Shown here in pieces: positions 29,247 to 38,873 of a stretch of DNA of 64,000 bases (within the stretch, counting starts at the first letter, position 1; the number at the start of each line of letters is the position of its first letter). The notes under the pieces are model-generated. The model ran no database searches. It was not told the origin of the DNA and was given only the letters and a program-made list of their open reading frames with translations. Both the position numbers and the translations under genes were made by a program. The DNA lies in assembly GCF_000988165.1 (NCBI RefSeq), contig NW_020169301.1:1-64000 (forward strand), in the 5' to 3' direction. The DNA is from Vairimorpha ceranae (taxonomy: Eukaryota; Microsporidia; Nosematidae).

Positions 29247-30419
29247 CTAGGTAGAAAAACAACTTTCAGCATCATAGTATTCTCCAGAAGTAGCAGAATT
29301 TGAATCTATCATATTTTTATTATTATTATCATCAGACGCCTTAGCTGTCACATCATTTTCAGTATCATTTTTACTAAAAAAACTAAAAAATGATAATTTT
29401 TTTATACTAAAACTTATAAAATTGGTACATTTTGTATAAACCTCACACATTACTCCATAAAAAGACCATTTCTCATCCTCATTTTTTTCATTATCTATTT
29501 TGTTATTTACAATCTGTTTACTTCTCCAAATATTACATATTTTATTTTTTACAAAATTTGATGCGTTTTTTACGCTATCTTTTATTTTAGCAAAACTACT
29601 AGGTTTTTCTGGTAAAACATTTACACGTCTAACAATAATTCCTTCTTTTTGAAATGATTGTAAAACATTATACACATCTAAAATTTTAACTTTTACTTTT
29701 TCATCAACATTTTTAAAATTTAATAATTCTTCTCTTAGACCATCTTCATTTACTTCTCTGTACCACGTAAAAAACGAATTTATAGAATTAGCAGTAGAAC
29801 TAAGTATACTTTTACTTTTAATAAATCCATCCTTAATTTTATTTGCAGTCCAATAAACCGACCTGTGCGCACAATAACCTATATTTTTAGCAATACTTTT
29901 ACCTGCTTCAATAACATTACCACACATCTTTATCCCCCTAAAAAAACGTTTTATACCATTAGAATAACTAAGTATAGTGTGAGCAACCTTTATAAAATTT
30001 CTAATATTAGATACAAATGATGAACATCCATTAGATATATTATTAATAATCGAATCAAAGTTTTTTTCAAATAATAATTCTCGTTCCTTTATATCAATTT
30101 CTTCTGCTCCTGTTATTTCTGGTAGCCATATTTTTCTTTCTCTTCCTCTGTGATAGTCAATAAAAGATCGAAAATCAGATGTATTTAATAAGACCTCCGT
30201 GCATTTATGAGAAATTCTAGGTGGTTTTGAAAAAGATTTTTGCGGCATCGGCTTCCAAATTGTATACGTAGGAAAAAAAGATTTTGTATCTACCCATTCA
30301 TGCTTTAATTTCTTATTATTTCTATTAGTCCAATAGAAATGGAGTAATACAGTGATAATAGGGGTTAAAAAAACCAGCTTCCTCTTAAGATATTTTTTAG
30401 TTAAGAAAAGATCTTTCAT
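29247..30419 (-). CDS. Hypothetical membrane-anchored protein, 390 aa
   Basis: Not recognised. A single hydrophobic segment at about 14-28 ('LVFLTPIITVLLHFYW') after basic residues looks like an N-terminal anchor or uncleaved signal. The rest is polar and helical, rich in Lys, Ser and Asn. The Ser/Asn/Asp-rich tail ends 'YYDAESCFST'. No enzyme motif is visible. CCCC lies ten bases before the ATG. It may be a lineage-specific membrane or secreted protein. Confidence 0.6.
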   Translation of the reverse strand: MKDLFLTKKYLKRKLVFLTPIITVLLHFYWTNRNNKKLKHEWVDTKSFFPTYTIWKPMPQKSFSKPPRISHKCTEVLLNTSDFRSFIDYHRGRERKIWLPEITGAEEIDIKERELLFEKNFDSIINNISNGCSSFVSNIRNFIKVAHTILSYSNGIKRFFRGIKMCGNVIEAGKSIAKNIGYCAHRSVYWTANKIKDGFIKSKSILSSTANSINSFFTWYREVNEDGLREELLNFKNVDEKVKVKILDVYNVLQSFQKEGIIVRRVNVLPEKPSSFAKIKDSVKNASNFVKNKICNIWRSKQIVNNKIDNEKNEDEKWSFYGVMCEVYTKCTNFISFSIKKLSFFSFFSKNDTENDVTAKASDDNNNKNMIDSNSATSGEYYDAESCFST

Positions 30420-30957
30420 GCAAAATTAGGGGTCTTTAATTAAATTGTTTATTTGTTTATAAATTATAGATTATGCATAATTAAATTAATTTAAATATAT
30501 AAAAAAGCTGTAATTTATTAGATTTACTATAAAAGTATTAATTTTTAAAATAAATTTATTCTACTACTTGTAAAATAAATAATCATAATGATTTTCTTAA
30601 ATAAAAGAATAATATATTAAAAAATAAAATCACAAATAAACATTTCATATATTAATTTATTATAAATTTTAAACACATGAAAAATATCATAGTGTAAAAT
30701 AAGCGTGAAAATGCTTTATAAGTGGTCTAATAAAATCAAAATAAAATAATTGAAAACTTAGATAATTAAGTATAAGATAAGCTATAATAATTATTTTGTA
30801 TCTATGTATATTACCAAGATACCAACTATGCAAAGTAAAGATATGCATATAAAAATAAAAAAAGTCAATATTAACAAATATATTTTTCTTTATTTTATTC
30901 ATAAAAATAAATTTATAGCAGTCAAAATCTAAACAATTTTATAAATTTGTTCTAATT
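30420..30957. other. AT-rich spacer
   Basis: No feature is supported. A 71-codon frame at 30687-30902 (minus) encodes Tyr/Phe/Ile-rich sequence, lacks the CCC start signal and resembles translated AT-rich noise. Confidence 0.4.
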
Positions 30958-31221
30958 TTATTCTATCTCATTTATAAATATAATCATATCTCCCCTAATA
31001 TACATTTCCTTATCATTTAAAGATGTATAGCATTGGTAACCTTCTAATCTTTTTTTTATTCCTCTATTCCTACTTTTCATTTTTTTGTAAATTGTAGCAT
31101 CATGTACAATTAAATTAAAATGCTTATCATATTTCATTATTCTACCGACTATCTTATGGTTGTTTCTTAGGGATATAAGAACCGGTGTGTTAGATTTTAC
31201 AAGTTTATTAAAAAATAACAT
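30958..31221 (-). CDS. SMD2: Small nuclear ribonucleoprotein SmD2
   Basis: An 87-aa Sm-fold protein. 'NTPVLISLRNNHKIVGRIMKYDKHFNLIVHDA' covers Sm1 ('R.N..L.GR...FD.H.N'), and 'YIRGDMIIFI' is Sm2 ('FLRGD.V...'). The long basic loop between them ('KMKSRNRGIKKRL') is typical of SmD2. SmD2 is part of the heptameric ring on U1, U2, U4 and U5 snRNAs, so its presence argues that splicing persists in this organism. The N-terminal extension found in yeast and human SmD2 is missing. CCC lies two bases before the ATG. Confidence 0.88.
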   Translation of the reverse strand: MLFFNKLVKSNTPVLISLRNNHKIVGRIMKYDKHFNLIVHDATIYKKMKSRNRGIKKRLEGYQCYTSLNDKEMYIRGDMIIFINEIE

Positions 31222-31492
31222 TGTGGGCTAAAAAATCAAACTACAAAAAAAACTGCATATTTAAAACTGAATTTAAAAGACACAATAATATACAACCCTT
31301 TTAAAATACAACAAAATTAAGTAAATGCAAGATTTCATGCTTTAAATGCTGTTAAATCAAGCATTAATTTTACTAAAAAAATATTTAAAATTAGAAACAT
31401 TTTAAATTTCATACATTAACTTTATACAGATGTACAAATACATGAAATAACAGCTATAAAGAAATTATATTTTTTTATTAAAATAAATTTTA

Positions 31493-31810
31493 CTAGTTTT
31501 CTTTCCAATTTGTCTTACAAAGTACACATTCATAAAAAATAGTCATAGGCTCATCTGCACTTCTAGTCTGTAATTCCATAAACAATGCTTTATTTGAATC
31601 ACATTTTATACACTTCTTTTCACAGGTACTAGCATATTTATATTCATCTTCTCCTAACACTTTATCTACAGCAATCACATTATTTCTTGCTGACTTATTA
31701 AATACCATATTAATCTTATATTGATATGGACAAGTGTTACAGATAAAAGCTGTTTGGATATTTAATTTATCTATTGCAAGAATATTTGTACATAGCGGAC
31801 AAAAAAACAT
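31493..31810 (-). CDS. RPC11: RNA polymerase III subunit RPC11 (RPC10/POLR3K)
   Basis: A 105-aa protein with two zinc ribbons. The N-terminal Rpb9-like one has Cys4, Cys7, Cys24 and Cys27, and the C-terminal TFIIS-like one Cys67, Cys70, Cys95 and Cys98. The hairpin 'TRSADEPMTIFYEC' with Asp86 and Glu87 gives Pol III its intrinsic RNA cleavage and is needed for termination and reinitiation. Length agrees with yeast (110 aa). The start at 31810 has CCC directly upstream ('AACCCACATG') and matches the family N-terminus 'MFFCPLC'; longer frames exist upstream but would run towards the tRNA gene. Confidence 0.92.
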   Translation of the reverse strand: MFFCPLCTNILAIDKLNIQTAFICNTCPYQYKINMVFNKSARNNVIAVDKVLGEDEYKYASTCEKKCIKCDSNKALFMELQTRSADEPMTIFYECVLCKTNWKEN

Positions 31811-31879
31811 GTGGGTTAAAATATATTTAATATGATTAATTAATAACAATTTCATAATATGTCTAGTATCGACTTTCAA

Positions 31880-31962
31880 CTCTCAGTAGCTCAGCGGTAG
31901 AGCGTTCGACTGTAGAAATTGTAGATATCGAATGGCCACAGGTTCGACTCCTGTCTGGGAGA
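31880..31962 (+). tRNA. tRNA-Tyr (GTA) with 11-nt intron
   Basis: A complete cloverleaf. The acceptor stem is CTCTCAG/CTGGGAG with eukaryotic Tyr-type C1-G72. The D arm is 'GCTCAGCGGTAGAGC', the anticodon stem TTCGA/TCGAA, and the T arm 'ACAGGTTCGACTCCTGT'. The anticodon GTA is at 31912-31914. The loop is enlarged by 11 nt, so the intron lies at 31916-31926 between positions 37 and 38, the normal site for tRNA-Tyr introns. The A-box-like D arm and B-box 'GGTTCGACTCC' form the internal promoter. The discriminator is A (31962). Confidence 0.97.
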
Positions 31963-31968
31963 TTTTTT
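31963..31968 (+). terminator. Pol III T-run terminator
   Basis: Six T residues directly follow the tRNA-Tyr discriminator base, the usual RNA polymerase III stop. Confidence 0.85.
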
Positions 31969-32007
31969 ATAAAAAAGTGCTAAATAAAGATATTTTATAA
32001 ATTTTTA

Positions 32008-34035
32008 TTAAAGTTCTTTTAGAACATCTTCAGAACTTTTAAGAATTATTTGATTATTGTAGATTCTACCGTATACTTTCTTATCATAAACACAAAAGCT
32101 AAATCTTTCTTCATCTACTTTATGCACTTCATCCATCATCATAAAATTCTCAACCAGTTTGTATTTATTCAATTTGTTAAACTCTTTATTCCACTCTTCT
32201 TTAGAAACAATATTCTTAGAAATTTTAGACTTTATTGAAATATTGTAAACTTCATTACACAAATAAAGTTTAACAAAACTAACAGAACTTACATCACATA
32301 GCTCAACTTTACTTTCTTTAGATAGTAATATATTTGTAGTTTGCTTATCCACAATGCATTTAATATTAATATCTTGCTCTAATATATCAATATTAAGAAG
32401 TAATATATTATTGAGAATGTATACCACCCCTTTAATTGACTTATGGTCAATAAATACATTATTTTCTTTTTTGGTGTCACGATATAAAATGTAATTATGT
32501 AATATTTCATTGTTTTTTATACTTACTTTTTTTATATTGGTTTCTAGATCGGTAGTCAAAGAACTTACCTTTTTATTCTCAAAAATATCAGTGTTATTTT
32601 GAGAATACGGTTTACAATCAAGTAGATTGTTATAAAGATCTATTTTTATTTTTGGTTCTTCTGTTATAGATATTTTATCTGTAAATTGTGTAATGGAATT
32701 AATATCAGATTTAATTAATTCTAGTATTATTTTTAATTTATCTTTATGTTGTTTGGAATATTTTTGTAGTGAAGCTACTAACTCTGGTTGTTTTAGTATT
32801 CCTCTTTTATACAGATTAATGTAATAAGATAAAATTGTATTAAAATTTGCTGTTATTTTAGGTAAAATATCACTGTCAAAGTAAATAGAACATAAGTACA
32901 CAAACATTCTTAAAATATTTTCTTTCATTTCAACGCGTCTGTTTAATATAGATATTAAATATTTTTGAATAACATACGCTAACCTCCTCTCTTTGCATGC
33001 AATGTATAGAGCCCTTATTGTGTCATCAATTTCATTTTCATAAAAAACATCTTCAAATAGCGTACAGTTATATTTTATACTTAAGTTTATTATCTCTAGA
33101 AATTTGTGTCTTCTTATCTCTTTGATACTTATTTCATCAATATTTTTGAATAAAATTTTTATTTTTTGTATTTTAATATAATCAGGATCGCTAAAAAAAA
33201 TACTGTAAGTTCTGTTAGTATATTTAACTCGGTCAATAATATCTTCATGAAGAATTAATAAATGATACAAATATTCATAAGAAGTGCTCATATGAATTAA
33301 CGATTGGTTATAAGCATCTTGTAAAAGTTCTGGATATTTTGATACAATAATTTTAAAAATGTAATAAAATAAAGTTATATTGTTTTTTTTCAGTAAAATT
33401 TTTATCACATCACTGTCGAGATCGCTTCCATTGTAAAAAATTTTCCTGACTATTGGTATTAAGTTTGGAGTGTTATAGATATTATAATCAATAATATTAT
33501 CTGGCATTGTTAGATCAGTTAAACTTATTAATGTAAGGTAATCACTGTCTTCCCATTTTGTTGGTACTTTAATACTTAATTCTGTACCGTACTTTTTATC
33601 ACAAGTGTATGCAATATGGCACAATTGTTTATAATTGCTGCATTTTTGTATGTATTTTATTAAATAAGGCATGTATGTATGTATTAACGTAGTATTTGAT
33701 AGTTCAACTATATAGCCAATAATACAGTCAGACATGTCACCAAAATCCTTTAAAAATGTATTAACTAGTAAAAGCTTTCTTTCTTCATCAATATTATTAC
33801 GGAAATAGTACTTAAAGTATTCATTTGTTAGTATTTTTAATTTTGTATTTGTAGTGTCAATAAGTTTAATGATAATATCGAAATCTCCCGAAAAGTCATA
33901 TCCTTCCTGTACCTTACATAATACATATCTAAGTCCTTGTATGTTATCCTCTGTATCTGTAGATTTCAATAAAGTATATAACTCTTTGTCAGAATATTTC
34001 TCTGTTACAAAGTACCCGGTATTAAAAAATTTCAT
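32008..34035 (-). CDS. Beta-adaptin-like adaptor complex large subunit
   Basis: A 675-aa helical-repeat protein. Its N-terminus has the order of beta-type adaptins: 'ELYTLLKSTDTEDNIQGLRYV' (family: 'EL...L.S....K..ALK.V'), then 'IIKLIDTTNTKLKILTNEYFKYY', corresponding to the 'V..LV..YL..YA' segment. HEAT-like repeats continue to about 450. A linker and a beta-rich C-terminal part (about 530-675), possibly the ear, follow. Which complex (AP-1/2 or AP-3) is unclear. Adaptins sort cargo into vesicles at Golgi and endosomes. Neither CCC nor GGG occurs before this ATG, unlike most genes here. Confidence 0.55.
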   Translation of the reverse strand: MKFFNTGYFVTEKYSDKELYTLLKSTDTEDNIQGLRYVLCKVQEGYDFSGDFDIIIKLIDTTNTKLKILTNEYFKYYFRNNIDEERKLLLVNTFLKDFGDMSDCIIGYIVELSNTTLIHTYMPYLIKYIQKCSNYKQLCHIAYTCDKKYGTELSIKVPTKWEDSDYLTLISLTDLTMPDNIIDYNIYNTPNLIPIVRKIFYNGSDLDSDVIKILLKKNNITLFYYIFKIIVSKYPELLQDAYNQSLIHMSTSYEYLYHLLILHEDIIDRVKYTNRTYSIFFSDPDYIKIQKIKILFKNIDEISIKEIRRHKFLEIINLSIKYNCTLFEDVFYENEIDDTIRALYIACKERRLAYVIQKYLISILNRRVEMKENILRMFVYLCSIYFDSDILPKITANFNTILSYYINLYKRGILKQPELVASLQKYSKQHKDKLKIILELIKSDINSITQFTDKISITEEPKIKIDLYNNLLDCKPYSQNNTDIFENKKVSSLTTDLETNIKKVSIKNNEILHNYILYRDTKKENNVFIDHKSIKGVVYILNNILLLNIDILEQDINIKCIVDKQTTNILLSKESKVELCDVSSVSFVKLYLCNEVYNISIKSKISKNIVSKEEWNKEFNKLNKYKLVENFMMMDEVHKVDEERFSFCVYDKKVYGRIYNNQIILKSSEDVLKEL

Positions 34036-34115
34036 TTGTTTTTGTTTACAAAATATTTCTTAAATGTTTGTTTTGATTTAAAACATTAATATAAAAAAAA
34101 ATAAATAAACTTAAA

Positions 34116-35357
34116 ATGATTAAAAAAAAATTATTAGAACATCTAGCTAGAGCGGTGGGTTTAGTAAATCCATCTACAGGAAACATACTAAATATAACTA
34201 TAAGACCCTCTAAAATATCAAGATTACATTTTTTATCGATAAAAAATTTACAATTAAAACTTAATTTACTGTACTACAATCTAAGCAAAGACTTAGATTC
34301 ATACACTTTTGATGAACCAATGTACAAATTTTTGCACTCGATTTACACTGAAAAAAAAATGGTAAAAAAAGACAATATAGTAGCACTTTATATTAGATCT
34401 GATTATTTATTAGACGGTGACCAATATAAACAAGTAGAAATTAATACTATTTCACAGTGTTTTGTATCATTTGGTCCTTTACTCAACAAAATACATTCAC
34501 TTTTGTATCCTAATGTTGAAATAAGTGATGCAGATAAAAAATTTATTGATTTTATAAAAAACGTAAAATCAATATATGAAAGTAAAAATAAAATACAAGA
34601 TACAATAGTTGTTATGGTTGATAGATGTACTACTATAGAAACTGATAATTATATGGAAAAAGCGCAACTTATAAAAGTTTTTTTGTCACATGGCATATAC
34701 CTACATTTTGTAACTATTGACGAGTTAAAAATACAACCGGTAGAAAATGATAAAAACAACTGTAGCGTGTTTTTAGATAACAAAAGGGTATCAATAATTT
34801 ATTACAGGTGGTTTTATAATCTAGATCATTTTGATGAAGATACTAAAAAAATAAGAAAAAATCTTGAATTAGCAAATGTTATAAATTTACCAAGTGTAGA
34901 ACTACAGATGATTAATAGTAAGCTTTTTCAAGTAGTTCTATCGAAGAAGATAAGTCTCTATACTGAAGATTATAAAGAAATTTCTAGGTTTTTTGGTGAA
35001 TTTATAGCCAATAAGACAGAATTTGATAAATTTAGTAATAATAAAAGTTTTAAACGAGAAGAATGGCTTGAAAAAAGTGTAGATGAAGGTGGAAATTCTA
35101 TAAATAGAAAAAAAGATGGAAGTATATATATGAAAAAATTTTTATCTCCAACAGTCAAAAATGCTTTTCTTAAAGATTGTATTGAGATTAATATGATTAA
35201 TGAAGTTAGTATATTTGGGAGTTTAATCGTTCTTGATGGAAAAGTTCTTTTTAATGAAGAGTGTGGATACATTGTTAGGAGTAAAAATGAAGACAATCTT
35301 GAAGGAGGAATATGCTCTGGCAATGGCGGTTTAGATTCAATTCAATTTATTGATTAA
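34116..35357 (+). CDS. GSS: Glutathione synthetase (eukaryotic ATP-grasp type)
   Basis: A 413-aa protein with the signatures of eukaryotic glutathione synthetase, which joins glycine to gamma-glutamylcysteine with ATP. 'RSDYLLD' (94-100) and 'KQVEINTIS' (105-113) match the substrate and ATP-binding blocks. 'VSIIYYRWFY' (225-234) follows. A Gly-rich loop 'VDEGGNSI' (322-329; family 'REGGGNN') and 'GYIVRSK..' with Arg388 (human Arg450) then 'LEGGICSGNGGLDS' complete the fold. It is shorter than human GSS (474 aa) and the Gly-rich loop is one Gly short. It diverges from the adaptin-like gene with only 80 bp between the ATGs and lacks the CCC signal. Confidence 0.85.
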   Translation: MIKKKLLEHLARAVGLVNPSTGNILNITIRPSKISRLHFLSIKNLQLKLNLLYYNLSKDLDSYTFDEPMYKFLHSIYTEKKMVKKDNIVALYIRSDYLLDGDQYKQVEINTISQCFVSFGPLLNKIHSLLYPNVEISDADKKFIDFIKNVKSIYESKNKIQDTIVVMVDRCTTIETDNYMEKAQLIKVFLSHGIYLHFVTIDELKIQPVENDKNNCSVFLDNKRVSIIYYRWFYNLDHFDEDTKKIRKNLELANVINLPSVELQMINSKLFQVVLSKKISLYTEDYKEISRFFGEFIANKTEFDKFSNNKSFKREEWLEKSVDEGGNSINRKKDGSIYMKKFLSPTVKNAFLKDCIEINMINEVSIFGSLIVLDGKVLFNEECGYIVRSKNEDNLEGGICSGNGGLDSIQFID

Positions 35358-35614
35358 ATAAGTTTGAAAATTTAAAGTATTATTTTATAAATGTCACAGC
35401 AAAATTAGATTAAATAGTCATTTAATTTCTTTACTTTGTACAGTGTTGTTGTTAAAAGTTCTATTTTAAATATCTAAAGTTTGATACTAAAAAGTATTTT
35501 AATTTAACAGAAAATATAAATAAACTTGTTAATAATCGAAAATGTGCACTACGGTTGTACTAATACAATGACTTTAATTCTGTACATTTTAAAAAATTGT
35601 TCACGTCTTACCCC

Positions 35615-36181
35615 ATGAAAATTGCTGTTTGTTGCGCAATGAATCAAAATAGAAGTATGGAAGCGCATAAAATTTTAAAAGATGCAGGTTATAAAATAGA
35701 TTCTTATGGTACAAATCAACATATAAAAATACCAGGAGAATCTCTAGAAACACCAAATATTTACCAGTTCGGTACATCGTACAAAGAAATATACAAAGAT
35801 TTAATATATAAAAACGCATCTTTTTACGAAAAAATTGGCATTTTAAAAATGCTTGAACGTAACATGGCGATTAAAGATTCGGCTGAATACTTTTTTAATA
35901 AAGATACATACCATGACCTTATTATAACATCGGAAGAAAAGTGTTTTGTAACAATTTACGAAAATATGGTTAAATGTAATGGATCTTATAAGTCCTTTAT
36001 AGTAAATTTTGATATAAAAGATACTATTTTAGATGCAAGTGCTGGTGCTCTTGAAATTAAAGATTTTGTTGATTCTTGTATGACTATTACTGGGAATTAT
36101 GAATTTAGAATAATGAAAGCATTGGAGCTTTACAATAGAAAATATTCTAAAAATAATATATTTACAGTCATTGAGTTTTAA
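35615..36181 (+). CDS. SSU72: RNA polymerase II CTD phosphatase SSU72
   Basis: A 188-aa cysteine phosphatase that removes phosphate from Ser5/Ser7 of the Pol II C-terminal domain and acts in 3'-end formation. The active-site C-x5-R is Cys7-Arg13 in 'CCAMNQNRSMEAH', nearly identical to the family. 'SYGTNQHIKIPG', 'GTSYKEIYKDL' and 'GILKMLERN' follow in the expected order. 'VNFDIKDT' probably carries the general-acid Asp. The start is at 35615, right after CCCC; an in-frame ATG at 35597 has no such signal. Length is close to human SSU72 (194 aa). Confidence 0.95.
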   Translation: MKIAVCCAMNQNRSMEAHKILKDAGYKIDSYGTNQHIKIPGESLETPNIYQFGTSYKEIYKDLIYKNASFYEKIGILKMLERNMAIKDSAEYFFNKDTYHDLIITSEEKCFVTIYENMVKCNGSYKSFIVNFDIKDTILDASAGALEIKDFVDSCMTITGNYEFRIMKALELYNRKYSKNNIFTVIEF

Positions 36182-36536
36182 AGACGTTCCTTAATTATTT
36201 TAATTAAGACTATTATGTTAATATTTTAAAATATTATTGTTTTATAATTTTATTGCACCAATAAACCTGTGTAAAAATGTTAATTAACCAATTAAAGTAA
36301 ATTTATTTAGATTTTGCAATTAAAAAAATATGATTTGTATTTTTTAACGACTTTCGCCTATCAATAATTTTCAATAAAATTTACAATTTTATTGAAAATA
36401 TATTTAGGTTAGTCATTTAAATAAATTGTAGGAAATTTTGTTTTTTTGCAATCACACGTCAAATAAATCGTTTTTTTTTTATAAATAGAAAATAATTATT
36501 TCTGCACGATTTATGTAAATTTTATTGACCCCATAA
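36182..36536. other. Spacer with a perfect long hairpin
   Basis: AT-rich spacer between SSU72 and the DOA10 gene. It holds the perfect inverted repeat at 36367-36399 listed separately; nothing else is seen. Confidence 0.5.
36367..36399. repeat. Perfect inverted repeat, 14-bp stem
   Basis: The arms at 36367-36380 and 36386-36399 ('ATTTTCAATAAAAT' and its exact reverse complement) flank a 5-base loop TTACA. Both arms include TTTTCAATAAAA, so an AATAAA occurs on either strand or its complement. Confidence 0.85.
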
Positions 36537-38873
36537 ATGAGAAATCTAGATAAAATATGTAAAATTTGCCACGTAGAAGAATCTGAAAATGAGAAGCTAT
36601 TATATCCATGCAAATGTACTGGTAGTATTAAATTTACTCATGCTTCATGTCTATTTATGTTTATTAAAAGTAGTGGTAAAGAATATTGTACAATTTGTAA
36701 GCATAAATATGAATTTGAAGAGATTTACAAAGAAGGTACGCCTGATAGACTACCAATCACAATATTATTTAAAGAAGCTTTACTCCTATTTACAAGCATA
36801 TTTAACTATATTGTTAAATTAATTCGTATATTTATATTTTTGAGTATTGTCATTTTTACAAATGGATTTTTATTTTTGTATCTTTTCGAAATTAAGTATT
36901 TAGATTTCCTTTTAAACTTTTATATTTTATTTGGATCCGGAATATTTATTTCTTTAGCTTCATTCTCTTTAAGCCATCTTTTTAATATTTTTTCTAAAAG
37001 CGTCAGTGTTAGAAGATCCAGAAGAGTCCATAGAATAGATTCAATGAGTGTACTAAGCTCAATGGCTAGTGAAGCGCTTTCTCAGAGTGATTCACCTAGA
37101 AATTTATTAGTTAACATTGCAGAAGAAAGGGATTTATCTTTTATAGGCACACAAAGACATCTTCAGGCTGAGCAACACGAACAAGCTGAAGATAGTACTA
37201 GTAGTAATTTTTCCTACAATGATACCTATAAGATTTTGTTTAATAAGACTTTATTGCCTAAATGTTGTAACTTTGTATTTTTCTTGGTGATATTTAAAAT
37301 TTTATATAAGTATGTGTCATTTGAACTTCCTGACTGTACTTTTACATTTTTTTTACGATCCATTAATTTATATGATTTTACTAAAATGGTAATTGCGCTT
37401 TACAGCTTTTTTCTACTAGTTATTTTAGGTGCAAAAAGGTGGATAATTTTGTTTAGATTTTTTAAGATTATTAACTTTTTATTTCTCAGCTTTCTTATGA
37501 GCTTGTATATTGACGGGATATGTGTACATTTTTTATATTCCCTTATTATCAATAATGGAATATTAGTAGATTTTTCTATGTATTCACACGGGTTTGTATA
37601 CAGCTTTTTATTTCATTTTATTTTAGGATATTTTATTAATCGATTTTTAAAGAGATATATTTCTTTCTATGCAAAGAATTTTAGACCTGGTCTTTTTTGG
37701 AACTTAGCAGATCCCTCTAATGGAGTAGATTTTTATTATAAGTTATCTTCCATTCCTTTTTATGTTTTGGCTAAAGGGATTATGTACTTTATTGTATTTC
37801 ATTTACTTGTCTGTTCTCAGTTTTTATTTATAATCAGATCAGAGATTAGTAGAAGTTTTAAGATTTCAAATTTACTAAGATTACTGTTATATTTAAAAAT
37901 AGGAAATTTCTATATTGATTTATCTTTTAATTTTTTTAATATGATAGCATTATTAAATACATATGTTATTAGACATATTTCAAGATACATAGGGATGCAA
38001 AACTTTTTATTTAATGAAGATATCGGCGATATTAAGAATAGAAATGTATTTTTAAAATGGTGTCCTAATAAGCACAAATTTTATGACGTTAATTTGGTAC
38101 ATAAAAAGTACAATACTAAAGTTTCACTTGAAGATGTTGATAAATATTTTGGCAAAAATAATAACAAAGATTTTGGAATATTTTTTGTTCCAAAGTTTTT
38201 TAAGATTTATCAGTTCTCGATGCCTCTTTTAATGACTACTACTACATCATTTAGTGTAATGTTGTTGACTAAAATATTAAGGATTTTTACAGATGTAATA
38301 ATATCTAAATATAAAAGAATGCATACAATAAGGGATATATTATTTGCATTATTATATGCCATCATATTGTATACAATATCACTGTGTGCTAGCAAAAGTA
38401 ATATAAAGACTTTGCCTAAAAATATAATATTATTTATATATTTAAATTTCGTGTGGCCTTTGTGGATTACATTTATTGTGGTAGCCCAATATGGATCAAC
38501 AGATATGAGTATTTTACCATTTTCTACATTTATGATTTTAGTAACTAGCTCTTCTTTTTTACGCACTTTATTTAAAATGACAATTTTTACGATACCACTA
38601 CAAAATTATTCTATGATATACATTATTAGAAAGCTTTATGCTTTTACTACGTCAGTTACTATTTGTATATCTTTTATGAAATATTCTAGTATGATTATTA
38701 ATACGACTATAAGTCTATTGCAACATATCTCTATTTTCTATATTTTATTATTTATTCTTTCTATTTTACTAATTAATGGACAGCTTAAAGAATTTTATCA
38801 GAGTAAATGCAAGGATATTAAACGTAGAAATTTTTTGGTTAGTCGAAAGATTAGAAATTTTGAGTCTAAATAA
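36537..38873 (+). CDS. SSM4: RING-CH E3 ubiquitin ligase DOA10/SSM4 (MARCH6 type)
   Basis: A 778-aa multi-pass membrane protein. An N-terminal RING-CH finger has Cys8, Cys11, Cys25, Cys27, His35, Cys38, Cys51 and Cys54 (C4HC3 order). A dozen or so hydrophobic segments follow. A RING-CH at the very N-terminus followed by many membrane spans is the layout of Doa10/MARCH6, the ER and inner-nuclear-membrane ligase that ubiquitinates misfolded proteins and short-lived regulators. It is well below yeast Doa10 in length (1319 aa). A basic/Ser-rich loop (about 158-225) separates the early spans. The ATG follows 'CCCCATAA'. Confidence 0.85.
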   Translation: MRNLDKICKICHVEESENEKLLYPCKCTGSIKFTHASCLFMFIKSSGKEYCTICKHKYEFEEIYKEGTPDRLPITILFKEALLLFTSIFNYIVKLIRIFIFLSIVIFTNGFLFLYLFEIKYLDFLLNFYILFGSGIFISLASFSLSHLFNIFSKSVSVRRSRRVHRIDSMSVLSSMASEALSQSDSPRNLLVNIAEERDLSFIGTQRHLQAEQHEQAEDSTSSNFSYNDTYKILFNKTLLPKCCNFVFFLVIFKILYKYVSFELPDCTFTFFLRSINLYDFTKMVIALYSFFLLVILGAKRWIILFRFFKIINFLFLSFLMSLYIDGICVHFLYSLIINNGILVDFSMYSHGFVYSFLFHFILGYFINRFLKRYISFYAKNFRPGLFWNLADPSNGVDFYYKLSSIPFYVLAKGIMYFIVFHLLVCSQFLFIIRSEISRSFKISNLLRLLLYLKIGNFYIDLSFNFFNMIALLNTYVIRHISRYIGMQNFLFNEDIGDIKNRNVFLKWCPNKHKFYDVNLVHKKYNTKVSLEDVDKYFGKNNNKDFGIFFVPKFFKIYQFSMPLLMTTTTSFSVMLLTKILRIFTDVIISKYKRMHTIRDILFALLYAIILYTISLCASKSNIKTLPKNIILFIYLNFVWPLWITFIVVAQYGSTDMSILPFSTFMILVTSSSFLRTLFKMTIFTIPLQNYSMIYIIRKLYAFTTSVTICISFMKYSSMIINTTISLLQHISIFYILLFILSILLINGQLKEFYQSKCKDIKRRNFLVSRKIRNFESK

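Noticed and set aside
30687..30902. 71-codon frame on the minus strand
   Set aside because: Tyr/Phe/Ile-rich translation of AT-rich DNA, no start signal, no family.
31811..31879. N-terminal extension of RPC11 towards the tRNA
   Set aside because: It begins with TTG, and the family N-terminus with CCC signal starts at 31810.
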